Notes under the pieces: generated by a model
Seen by the model: the letters and a program-made list of their open reading frames with translations, nothing else
Database searches by the model: none
Told to the model about the DNA's origin: nothing
DNA from: Aquificota bacterium
GTDB taxonomy: Bacteria; Aquificota; Aquificia; Aquificales; Hydrogenothermaceae
Assembly: GCA_013153295.1 (NCBI GenBank)
Contig: JAADEV010000059.1
Span: 1-5,809, forward strand
Length of the DNA stretch: 5,809 nucleotides
Direction of reading: 5' to 3'
In this document: positions 1 through 5,458 of the stretch, one piece after another
Layout of the letters: each line of letters starts with the position of its first letter
Numbering within the stretch: the first letter of the stretch is position 1
Translations under genes and position numbers: made by a program

Positions 1-271
1 TCTGTTTTACAGGTTTGTCCCTGTGTCTCCGTTTTAATGCTACATAGTATTCAGCCATTCTAAGGGGCATTTCTTTGTCGTTTTGGGTTTGTAGTTCTAT
101 ATGTAGGACAGAACCGTCCTCAAGCTGTAGGACTAAGTCTGCAATTCTTTCCTTTGCCTCAGGGAAGGTGTTATCAAGTATCTTTACAGCCCTTTGACCT
201 GTTAGTATATGGACAAACTTGTGGGGTATCTTGCTGATTATATCCCTTAGTGTTATGTCTAACTTTCCCAT
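1..271 (-). CDS. PD-(D/E)XK (Rpn/transposase-like) nuclease family protein, 3' part beyond window
   Basis: This ORF starts at ATG 271-269 on the minus strand and runs off the left edge, giving 90 N-terminal residues that begin MGKLDITLRDII. An AAAGGA ribosome binding site lies about 7 bases upstream. The central part has the look of the PD-(D/E)XK nuclease/putative transposase families (Rpn or PDDEXK_2 type). There is an acidic residue in a first strand (D45 in ADLVLQL), then a DG turn, then a strand ending in E59-x-Q61 (HIELQTQ), where Glu-x-Gln would stand for the usual Glu-x-Lys. Residues 68-84 (MPLRMAEYYVALKRRHR) match the helix usually found after that strand in these proteins. Such families are multi-copy in many thermophiles; Rpn proteins are described as DNA endonucleases that promote RecA-independent recombination. 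It lies 11 bases after mtnB and is probably co-transcribed. The family call is from motif memory only, and the C-terminal part is not visible. Confidence 0.65.
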   Translation of the reverse strand, partial: MGKLDITLRDIISKIPHKFVHILTGQRAVKILDNTFPEAKERIADLVLQLEDGSVLHIELQTQNDKEMPLRMAEYYVALKRRHRDKPVKQ

Positions 272-282
272 TGTATATTCCT

Positions 283-936
283 TTATTTATCTAAATACTG
301 TTCTTTTCCGTTAAGGAGTATCATATATTTCATATACTCAAACATAAACTCAAAGGCTTCTATATGTCTTTTTGCCTCAAATTCATTCCTACCCCAAGTG
401 TATATACCGTGGTTTCTTATTAATAGACCGGGGACAGATGGGTTTATAGCCTTTCCGCTTTCCTCCGCCAACTTATCCAGATTAAACCAGTTTTCTACTA
501 TTGGTAGTTTTATTAGAGGGTCTTCCTCCCATATATCCAACGCCTTTATCATCTCCATATCTTTAAGGGGAACATACCCTTCTTTAAAAAATACCTGTGA
601 TATAAAGTTATTGTTAACTGTATGTATATGTATCACACACCTTGCGTCTGTTTTTTGGTATATCTGTGAGTGTATTTTGGTTTCCGCCGAAGGCTTCATT
701 CTGGTTCTTTCTATAGGGTTTGCGTCTTTATCCACAAAAATAACATCTTCGTGGCTTACAGTCCCTTTGTCTTTACCACTACTTGTTATAGCAAAGTATA
801 AAGGGTCGTCGTGTAGTTTGTAAGACAAGTTCCCACTGGTAGCTGGAAACCAACCTCTGTTGTATAGCTTTACCTTAATATCGTTAAGTATATTTACCGC
901 TTTTTGTTTTTCCTCTTGATACAGTCTGTAGGGCAT
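283..936 (-). CDS. mtnB: Methylthioribulose-1-phosphate dehydratase (class II aldolase fold)
   Basis: MtnB is a cytoplasmic zinc enzyme of the methionine salvage pathway. It dehydrates 5-methylthioribulose-1-phosphate to 2,3-diketo-5-methylthiopentyl-1-phosphate. The 217-residue protein has the usual family length and carries the MtnB signature GWFPATSGNLS (residues 28-38), which separates it from fuculose or ribulose-phosphate aldolases. The expected zinc ligands are H103 and H105 (in VIHIHT) and H176 (in RNHG). E128 in the EMIK motif aligns with the catalytic glutamate of human APIP. The tail WGRNEFEAKRHIEAFEFMFE (181-200) is also typical. The ATG start at 936 has an AGAGGTG ribosome binding site that begins inside the queF stop codon, 13 bases away. 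No other salvage gene (mtnA, mtnC, mtnD) is in the window, so the rest of the pathway must be elsewhere. Confidence 0.93.
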   Translation of the reverse strand: MPYRLYQEEKQKAVNILNDIKVKLYNRGWFPATSGNLSYKLHDDPLYFAITSSGKDKGTVSHEDVIFVDKDANPIERTRMKPSAETKIHSQIYQKTDARCVIHIHTVNNNFISQVFFKEGYVPLKDMEMIKALDIWEEDPLIKLPIVENWFNLDKLAEESGKAINPSVPGLLIRNHGIYTWGRNEFEAKRHIEAFEFMFEYMKYMILLNGKEQYLDK

Positions 937-949
937 CGGTTAACACCTC

Positions 950-1330
950 TTACTGCTGGTCTTCTGATGACACTGTTATTACAGTTTTCACATTACCCCT
1001 AACATTCCAATCCCCAACTACTTCCAACTTTCTCGGCTTAAGTAGGTTGTATAAATCCTCATAAATCTTGTTTGTAGCCTCTTCGTGGGATATATACTGG
1101 TTTCTGTATTTGTTTAGATACAGCTTAAGGGATTTTAACTCTACTATATACTTGTCTGGAACATACTTTATTTTTATAGTTGCAAAATCTGGGTATCCAG
1201 AACGGGGGCATAAACAGGTAAACTCTGGGAAGGATATTTCTATTGTGTAGTTTCTATCTGGATTTGGGTTCTCCCACTTCTCTAACTTTGCTTCCTGTAT
1301 CTCCTTCTCTCCGTATCTTAACTTCTCCAT
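950..1330 (-). CDS. queF: NADPH-dependent 7-cyano-7-deazaguanine (preQ0) reductase, type I QueF
   Basis: QueF reduces the nitrile of preQ0 to the aminomethyl group of preQ1 with two NADPH, a step in making the queuosine modification of tRNA. The protein is 126 residues, the short single-domain YkvM-like form (unimodular T-fold). The active-site stretch [11 protein letters not shown] holds the nucleophile C41 and the proton donor D48. H82-E83 (YISHEEA) follow at the spacing seen in the Bacillus enzyme. [15 protein letters not shown] (64-78) is the family NADPH-binding signature, and GDWNVRGN (106-113) is the usual C-terminal strand. A second cysteine, C39, sits two residues before the nucleophile. 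The ATG at 1330 directly abuts the ispA stop codon, and its GAGAGGTG binding site lies in the last ispA codons, so translation is probably coupled. No preQ1 riboswitch lies in front of it. Confidence 0.95.
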   Translation of the reverse strand: MEKLRYGEKEIQEAKLEKWENPNPDRNYTIEISFPEFTCLCPRSGYPDFATIKIKYVPDKYIVELKSLKLYLNKYRNQYISHEEATNKIYEDLYNLLKPRKLEVVGDWNVRGNVKTVITVSSEDQQ

Positions 1331-2203
1331 TTACACCTCTCTATTTATAATGTATTTTGCTAACTGGGTTAATATTTCAGGGTCTTTTAGGTCTTTTATC
1401 TGGGACACTGCCCTTTCAATATACTCCTGTGCCATCTGCCTTGACTTCTCAAGTCCGTAAATTTGCGGGTATGTAAGTTTATTCTTCTCCCTGTCTTTGT
1501 GGGTTTTTTTCCCTAATTTTTTTTCATCCCCAATCTCATCTAAAATGTCGTCCTGTATTTGGAAGGCAAGCCCAATATAAAGTCCATAGTTTGATAAAGC
1601 CTGCCTCTCTTCTTGTGTAGCGTTCCCAAGGACAGCCCCTATCTCACAACAGGCTTGTATAAATTTTGCTGTTTTGTGTGTGTGGATAAACTGTATATCG
1701 TTAAAGCTGTTTTCCTTTTCGTGGAGTATATCAGCCGCCTGTCCACCTACCATTCCGTATATACCTGTTCCGTGGGCAAGTAGGTTTATAACCTTAAGTA
1801 GCTTTTCAGGTTCTATTCCTTTAATGCCACTTATTAACTCAAAGGCATAGGACTGTAAACCGTCCCCTGAGAGTATTGCTATAGCTTCACCGTATACCTT
1901 GTGGCAGGTAGGTTTACCCCTTCTTAAATCATCATCGTCCATTGCAGGTAGGTCGTCGTGTATCAGCGAGTATGTATGTATAAACTCTGTGGCTACAGCA
2001 ATATCCATAATACTGTCCCAGTCTTCCATACCCACTGCCTTTGCACTTTCCAATACCAGTAAAGGTCTAAGCCTTTTTCCACCTGCCATTACAGAGTAAG
2101 CCATTGCCTCAAACAGCTTTTCAGGTATACCCTTTGGTAGTCTTTTCTGTATTTCCCTGTCTATCTCCTTTGCCCTTTCCTTTAGATACCCTTTTATATC
2201 CAT
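1331..2203 (-). CDS. ispA: Farnesyl diphosphate synthase (bacterial short-chain trans-polyprenyl synthase)
   Basis: This enzyme condenses isopentenyl diphosphate with dimethylallyl diphosphate and then geranyl diphosphate, giving the C15 precursor of quinone side chains, undecaprenyl carrier and other isoprenoids. The 290-residue protein closely resembles E. coli IspA throughout. GGKRLRP (41-47) is the substrate-binding loop. DDLPAMD (83-89, followed by DDDLRRG) is the first aspartate-rich motif with the two-residue insertion of bacterial type II enzymes. GGQ (153-155) and HKT (176-178) are conserved pocket residues, and DDILD (218-222) is the second aspartate-rich motif. Tyr78, five residues before the first motif, is the bulky residue expected of a farnesyl rather than geranylgeranyl producer; that product call is inferred. 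The ATG at 2203 lies 3 bases after the yraN stop, with GAGG in the end of yraN about 11 bases upstream, a rather long spacing. Confidence 0.93.
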   Translation of the reverse strand: MDIKGYLKERAKEIDREIQKRLPKGIPEKLFEAMAYSVMAGGKRLRPLLVLESAKAVGMEDWDSIMDIAVATEFIHTYSLIHDDLPAMDDDDLRRGKPTCHKVYGEAIAILSGDGLQSYAFELISGIKGIEPEKLLKVINLLAHGTGIYGMVGGQAADILHEKENSFNDIQFIHTHKTAKFIQACCEIGAVLGNATQEERQALSNYGLYIGLAFQIQDDILDEIGDEKKLGKKTHKDREKNKLTYPQIYGLEKSRQMAQEYIERAVSQIKDLKDPEILTQLAKYIINREV

Positions 2204-2206
2204 CTT

Positions 2207-2554
2207 TTAAACAACCTCAAAGGCGTTCTGTATGTGTTCCACCTCTTCCCCGTTGAAAGCCACCACATCAAACCTTACCCCTGTATTCCCTAAACCTTTC
2301 TGGGACAGATAACTAAGGGCTGTTTTGTATATTTTTTCCATTTTTTTAAAGGATATACTCTCCTGTGCAGTCCCAAACTGCTGTTTTTTCCTATATCTAA
2401 CCTCAACAAACACAACGGTGTCTTTATCCTTAGCCACAATATCTATCTCCCCATACCTTGAGTGGAAATTCCTATCAAGTATCTGGTAGCCTTTATCTAT
2501 CAACAGATTAACTGCCTTATCCTCAAACCTTTTGCCTATATCTTTACTTTTCAA
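2207..2554 (-). CDS. yraN: YraN family (UPF0102) nuclease-fold protein
   Basis: A 115-residue protein of the YraN/UPF0102 family, which has a PD-(D/E)XK-like fold related to archaeal Holliday junction resolvases; its physiological role is not settled. Family signatures appear in order: GKRFEDKAVNLL (7-18), the RNF...GEIDIVA strand (28-41) with E36 and D38, VVFVEVRYR (47-55) with E51-V-R53 in the place of the nuclease Glu-x-Lys, the KKMEKIYK helix, RFDVVAF, and the terminal HIQNAF. Its length is normal. The start is a TTG at 2554-2552: an in-frame TAA lies two codons upstream, and the next ATG would remove conserved motifs. The only nearby Shine-Dalgarno-like bases (GGTAAAGG) abut the TTG, so initiation may be inefficient or unusual. 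It is the first gene of the leftward operon, with ispA 3 bases downstream. Confidence 0.88.
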   Translation of the reverse strand: MKSKDIGKRFEDKAVNLLIDKGYQILDRNFHSRYGEIDIVAKDKDTVVFVEVRYRKKQQFGTAQESISFKKMEKIYKTALSYLSQKGLGNTGVRFDVVAFNGEEVEHIQNAFEVV

Positions 2555-2569
2555 CCTTTACCAGTTTGT

Positions 2570-2575
2570 TATAAT
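2570..2575 (+). promoter_or_regulatory. Candidate -10 box for the rightward cluster
   Basis: TATAAT on the plus strand, 38 bases before the ATG of the 35-codon ORF. A weak -35-like TTTTCA lies 16 bases upstream at 2548-2553, inside the yraN 5' end. Transcription would start near 2582, leaving a leader of about 32 bases that includes the GGTGAT binding site. A second, less perfect box (TATTAT, 2592-2597) is also possible. The rightward and leftward boxes face each other across about 20 bases, so the two promoters would overlap. Confidence 0.35.
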
Positions 2576-2592
2576 TCTTATCTCAGTTAAAT

Positions 2593-2598
2593 ATTATA
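2593..2598 (-). promoter_or_regulatory. Candidate -10 box for the leftward yraN-ispA-queF-mtnB operon
   Basis: Read on the minus strand, these bases are a perfect TATAAT about 39 bases before the yraN TTG start. The predicted start of transcription would be near 2586, giving a leader of about 30 bases. The best -35 candidate at the right distance, ACTTCA with a 16-base spacer, is a poor match. The box is placed on position and the -10 match alone. Confidence 0.35.
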
Positions 2599-2613
2599 GT
2601 ATGGTGATGGCAT

Positions 2614-2721
2614 ATGAAGTGGCTAATTTTACTTATGTTTCTAATCTACTTTGGGACTATGGCATTTTTGGTTTATATCAGATTAAAACCTGCCCTTAAA
2701 AAGAAGAAAAAAGATGTATAA
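2614..2721 (+). CDS. Small single-pass membrane peptide, unknown function (35 aa)
   Basis: ATG at 2614, stop TAA at 2719-2721. The peptide has one hydrophobic segment from about W3 to I22 (WLILLMFLIYFGTMAFLVYI), then a basic tail with R23, K25 and five consecutive lysines (K29-K33). By the positive-inside rule this suggests N-terminus out and C-terminal tail in the cytoplasm. GGTGAT at 2603-2608 is a plausible ribosome binding site, 5 bases from the ATG. It is the first reading frame after the divergent promoter region and points the same way as ychF and trpD. I do not recognise a family. The clean membrane-anchor composition and position support a real gene, but at this length chance cannot be excluded. 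A competing frame from ATG 2601 (32 codons) lacks a binding site and shows no structured composition. Confidence 0.6.
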   Translation: MKWLILLMFLIYFGTMAFLVYIRLKPALKKKKKDV

Positions 2722-2741
2722 TTGAAGAAAGTTCTTAGAAC
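2717..2741 (+). promoter_or_regulatory. Possible internal promoter with palindromic operator-like site
   Basis: A TATAAT hexamer at 2717-2722, made by the last two codons of the 35-codon ORF plus one base, is followed by a perfect 11-base inverted repeat GTTCT-T-AGAAC at 2731-2741. The palindrome covers the place where transcription from this box would begin. The -35 region (CTTAAA, 16-base spacer) matches consensus poorly. The loop is one base, so a DNA-binding site is more likely than an RNA hairpin. Either element could be chance in AT-rich DNA. Confidence 0.25.
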
Positions 2742-2752
2742 AAAGAGATATG

Positions 2753-2992
2753 ATGGAAAAAACCATTGAGCTATCTACTTACTTAAAAATTTTAGAGGAG
2801 GTAAACAATCTGCCAGAGATAGAAAAAGCTGAAATAATAGAACCTCCTGAGGATACTGAAGCTGATATTTCCTTAAGACTAAAACTTAAGCCTAATATAA
2901 ATAAATGGATTGTTCAGGAAAAAATACAGAAGATAAGATGGAAATACAGTAAAGAATATGAACCTATAACTTTGTATCTTGAGTTTTTCTAA
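2753..2992 (+). CDS. Uncharacterised small protein (79 aa)
   Basis: I do not recognise a family. The protein begins MEKTIELSTYLKILEEV. It has a charged N-terminal helix (about 5-18), a Glu/Pro-rich acidic turn (IIEPPEDTEAD, about 28-38), a strand (ISLRLKLKP), a basic helix (NKWIVQEKIQKIRWKYSKEY) and a C-terminal strand (PITLYLEFF). This suggests a compact alpha/beta fold without membrane segments or a signal peptide. Two ATGs are adjacent, at 2750 and 2753. The AAAGAG binding site at 2742-2747 is 2 bases from the first and 5 from the second, so 2753 is preferred; 2750 would add one Met. It lies 31 bases after the 35-codon ORF and 33 bases before the next gene, in the same direction. Composition (Lys, Glu, Ile) is like its neighbours, which supports coding. 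Function is unknown. Confidence 0.75.
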   Translation: MEKTIELSTYLKILEEVNNLPEIEKAEIIEPPEDTEADISLRLKLKPNINKWIVQEKIQKIRWKYSKEYEPITLYLEFF

Positions 2993-3013
2993 AATGTAAT
3001 AATGGGAATAAAA

Positions 3014-3020
3014 AAAGGAG
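3014..3020 (+). promoter_or_regulatory. Ribosome binding site that fixes the start of the 97-aa gene
   Basis: AAAGGAG lies 5 bases before ATG 3026 and is one of the strongest Shine-Dalgarno matches in the window. It sits downstream of the alternative in-frame ATG at 3002, which has no binding site of its own. This decides in favour of the shorter protein. Confidence 0.8.
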
Positions 3021-3025
3021 ACTGT

Positions 3026-3319
3026 ATGGAGAAGATTTACAAATACCTGAAAAAACTGTCAACAGAAAGGGATTACCAGTATTTCCAGTGTGAAAAAACA
3101 GGTGAAGTGTGGGTAAGTGGTTATTTAGACAGCGAAAAGTTTGATATAGTAGTTAGACCTTACAGAAGATTTCAGGTAAAAGTTGTTTTTGAAACCCCAG
3201 ATGAAAGGAAAGTAATGTTATTCCCAAACAAAATAGACGCATACAGAAGGGTAAAATCCTTCTTTGAAGAAAAAAAAGAAGATAAAAGAGAACTTTTAGA
3301 GGTAGGAAATGAAACTTAA
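3026..3319 (+). CDS. Uncharacterised small protein upstream of ychF (97 aa)
   Basis: I do not recognise a family. Starting at ATG 3026, the protein begins MEKIYKYLKKLSTERDYQYF. It then reads as a series of short strands rich in aromatic and basic residues (EVWVSGYLD, KFDIVVRPY, RFQVKVVFE, KVMLFPNK) and ends in a charged helix (AYRRVKSFFEEKKEDKRELLE). An alpha-beta-beta-beta-beta-alpha layout is plausible. There is no signal peptide, membrane segment or recognisable catalytic motif; the single Cys is in YFQCEKTGE. An in-frame ATG at 3002 would add 8 residues but lacks a binding site. The last codons overlap the ychF start by 11 bases, so the two are likely co-transcribed and translationally coupled. 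That coupling is the only hint to its role. The C-terminal part contains a run of eight A at 3270-3277. Confidence 0.85.
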   Translation: MEKIYKYLKKLSTERDYQYFQCEKTGEVWVSGYLDSEKFDIVVRPYRRFQVKVVFETPDERKVMLFPNKIDAYRRVKSFFEEKKEDKRELLEVGNET

Positions 3320-4421
3320 CATAGGGATAGTTGGACTCCCAAATGTGGGAAAATCTACAATTTTTAATGCCCTTACAGAAACTACAAAAGCCTCAGTTGC
3401 AAACTACCCATTCTGCACAATAGACCCAAATGTTGGGGTTGTTGATGTTCCAGATGAAAGGCTTTATAAACTGGCAAAAATGGAAAACTCCCAAAAGGTA
3501 ATCCCCGCCACAATAGAGTTTGTTGATATTGCAGGTCTTGTAAAAGGGGCAAGTAAAGGGGAAGGTCTCGGAAACCAGTTTTTAGCAAATATCAGGAATG
3601 TCTCCGCAATAGCCCACGTAGTAAGGTGTTTTGAGGATAGTGATGTAGTCCACGTGGAAGGGTCTGTAAACCCTGTAAGGGACGCAGAAATAATAGAAAC
3701 AGAACTTATATTAGCCGACCTACAGTCTGTAGAAAAAAGGCTTGAAAAGGTAGAAAAACCTGCAAAATCCGGAAACAAAGAGGCTAAATTTGAGGTAGAA
3801 GTCCTAAAAAAAGCAAAGGAGATACTTGAAGACCTAAAGCCCCTCAGGGCTTATAAAGATAAGTTTGAAGAGGAAGAACTGGACTACCTGAAAAAAACAA
3901 TCTTCCCCCTTACACTTAAACCTATGATGTATATAGCCAATGTTAATGAAGAAGACCTACCAGATGGGGAAAACAATCCACACGTAAAAGCAATAAAAGA
4001 AAAGGCAAAACAGGAGAATGCAGAGGTAATCGTCCTGTGTGGTAAAGTGGAACAGGAGTTGGCAGAAATACCAAAAGAAGAAAGGAAGGAACTGTTAGAG
4101 GCTTATGGGCTGGAGGAACCGGGACTTAACAAAATGATAAAAGCTGGATACTCCCTACTTGACCTGATTACATACTTTACTGCAGGGGAGAAGGAAGCAA
4201 GGGCTTGGACTATAAAAAAAGGCACAAAAGCCCCACAGGCGGCAGGGGAGATACATTCAGATTTTGAAAGGGGTTTTATAGCCGCAGAGGTTATAAACTT
4301 TGATGAGTTGGAAAAGGTAGGTTCTATCCAAAAGGCAAAAGAGAAAGGGCTTGTTAGGATAGAAGGTAAAGATTATGTAGTCCAAGACGGAGATGTTATC
4401 TACTTTAGATTTAATGTTTAA
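3309..4421 (+). CDS. ychF: Redox-responsive Obg-like ATPase YchF
   Basis: YchF is a universally distributed P-loop protein of the Obg group that binds ribosomes and, unlike its relatives, prefers ATP to GTP; in E. coli it influences oxidative stress tolerance and leaderless translation. The 370-residue length is close to the family norm. The Walker A motif is GLPNVGKST (9-17). Switch II is DIAGLVKGASKGEGLGNQFL (73-92). The specificity motif is N211-V-N-E214, the NxxE form that explains ATP preference, instead of NKxD. H115 in VVHVEG corresponds to the hydrolysis-linked histidine of E. coli YchF. A coiled helical arm follows (about 128-200, Lys/Glu-rich). The C-terminal TGS domain (about 281-370) includes FTAGEKEARAW, GEIHSDFERGFIAAEV and QDGDVIYFRFNV. 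The start overlaps the upstream gene, with GAGGT at 3299-3303 as binding site. The same protein is also named EngD. Confidence 0.97.
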   Translation: MKLNIGIVGLPNVGKSTIFNALTETTKASVANYPFCTIDPNVGVVDVPDERLYKLAKMENSQKVIPATIEFVDIAGLVKGASKGEGLGNQFLANIRNVSAIAHVVRCFEDSDVVHVEGSVNPVRDAEIIETELILADLQSVEKRLEKVEKPAKSGNKEAKFEVEVLKKAKEILEDLKPLRAYKDKFEEEELDYLKKTIFPLTLKPMMYIANVNEEDLPDGENNPHVKAIKEKAKQENAEVIVLCGKVEQELAEIPKEERKELLEAYGLEEPGLNKMIKAGYSLLDLITYFTAGEKEARAWTIKKGTKAPQAAGEIHSDFERGFIAAEVINFDELEKVGSIQKAKEKGLVRIEGKDYVVQDGDVIYFRFNV

Positions 4422-4436
4422 AAAGGGGGATTAAAG

Positions 4437-5456
4437 GTGGTTAAAGAGGTTATAAAAAAAATAGTAAACAGGGAAGACCTTACAAAGGAAGAGATGGAAA
4501 ACCTATTTTCCGCAATAATGAAAGGTGAAACCACAGACGCCCAACTTGGGGCTATCCTAATAGGACTAAAGATGAAAGGGGAGACCATTGATGAGATTTC
4601 AGCCGCCGCAAATGTAATGAGAAGGGAGGCTGTTAAAGTCCCTGTTGATGATAAGGAAGGGCTTGTGGATACCTGTGGAACAGGGGGAGATAAGGTTGAC
4701 ACCTTTAATGTTTCCACAATATCAGCATTTGTGGTAGCCTCAGCAGGGGGAAAAGTAGCAAAACACGGGAACAGGTCTGTTTCCTCAAAATGTGGCAGTG
4801 CAGACATAATGGAAGCGTTAGGGGTTAATATACAGATGGAACCTGAAACAGCCTCAAAGGCTTTAAAAGAGGTTGGATTAGCATTTCTGTTTGCCCCAAT
4901 ATACCACCCAGCTATGAAGAATGTTATAAAACAAAGAAGGGAAATAGGAGTAAGGACTATCTTTAACATACTGGGACCCTTGTCAAACCCAGCAGGGGCA
5001 AAATACCAACTTATGGGTGTATACGACAAAGATTTGGTAGAACCGTTAACATATGTTTTAAAGGATTTAGGGGTTGAAAGGGCTTTCGTTGTCCACGGCT
5101 TAGAAGGTTTAGACGAGGTATCAATTACAGCCCCAACCTATGTAGGGGAGTTGGACAACGGAGAGGTAAAATTTTACACAGTGGAACCTGAGGATTTTGG
5201 ACTAAAAAAGGCAGACCTGTCTGATATAAAAGGTGGAGATTTAGAGTATAATCTAAGGATAGCACTTGATATTCTACAAGGAAAAGACAACACACCAAAA
5301 ACAGACTTTGTAGCCCTTAACTCAGCCTTTGCACTAAAGGTAGCAGGTATAGTAAACTCAATAGAGGAAGGGATTGAATTAAGTAAAGAAAAGATTTATT
5401 CTAAAGAGGCTTACAAAGTTTTAGAAAAGTTAAGGGAGTTTCCCACAGGAGGGTAG
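4437..5456 (+). CDS. trpD: Anthranilate phosphoribosyltransferase
   Basis: TrpD joins anthranilate and phosphoribosyl pyrophosphate to make phosphoribosyl-anthranilate, the second step of tryptophan synthesis from chorismate. The 339 residues match the stand-alone enzyme, with no fused glutamine amidotransferase (TrpG) domain. Visible motifs are the PRPP diphosphate loop DTCGTGGD (78-85), NVST (91-94), [15 protein letters not shown] (109-123), the anthranilate-side stretch [12 protein letters not shown] (152-163), R168 followed by [18 protein letters not shown] (171-188), and the Mg-binding D226-E227 in [10 protein letters not shown]. The N-terminal helical domain includes [13 protein letters not shown]. 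Translation starts at GTG 4437, since AAGGGGG at 4423-4429 is properly spaced from it. The gene follows ychF by 15 bases, leaving no room for a separate promoter or attenuator. No other trp gene is present. Confidence 0.97.
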   Translation: MVKEVIKKIVNREDLTKEEMENLFSAIMKGETTDAQLGAILIGLKMKGETIDEISAAANVMRREAVKVPVDDKEGLVDTCGTGGDKVDTFNVSTISAFVVASAGGKVAKHGNRSVSSKCGSADIMEALGVNIQMEPETASKALKEVGLAFLFAPIYHPAMKNVIKQRREIGVRTIFNILGPLSNPAGAKYQLMGVYDKDLVEPLTYVLKDLGVERAFVVHGLEGLDEVSITAPTYVGELDNGEVKFYTVEPEDFGLKKADLSDIKGGDLEYNLRIALDILQGKDNTPKTDFVALNSAFALKVAGIVNSIEEGIELSKEKIYSKEAYKVLEKLREFPTGG

Positions 5457-5458
5457 CT

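Noticed and set aside
398..823. Long plus-strand open frame opposite mtnB
   Set aside because: It is antisense to a gene with complete family motifs, and its translation is low-complexity with no recognisable domain.
1331..1345. preQ1 riboswitch in front of queF
   Set aside because: queF directly abuts the ispA stop codon, leaving no leader for an aptamer.
2601..2699. Alternative ORF from ATG 2601 overlapping the 35-codon membrane peptide
   Set aside because: It has no ribosome binding site (ATTATAGT precedes it) and no patterned composition, while the other frame gives a clean membrane span and basic tail.
3002..3025. Upstream ATG at 3002 as the start of the 97-aa gene
   Set aside because: The strong AAAGGAG at 3014-3020 lies inside that extension and is correctly spaced for ATG 3026.
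3270..3277. A8 run near the end of the 97-aa gene as a slippage site that would fuse it to YchF
   Set aside because: The ychF frame is closed by TAG at 3297-3299 before the ychF ATG, so slippage there cannot give a fusion; ychF also has its own binding site.
3382..3778. Two minus-strand open frames opposite ychF
   Set aside because: They lie entirely over the conserved GTPase-fold domain of ychF and show no coding character.
4422..4436. trp attenuator or leader peptide before trpD
   Set aside because: Only 15 bases separate ychF and trpD, and they contain a ribosome binding site, not a hairpin.
4418..5029. Minus-strand open frame opposite trpD (203 codons)
   Set aside because: Shadow of trpD; the Ser/Phe/Pro-rich translation mirrors the codon pattern of the sense strand and carries no motif.
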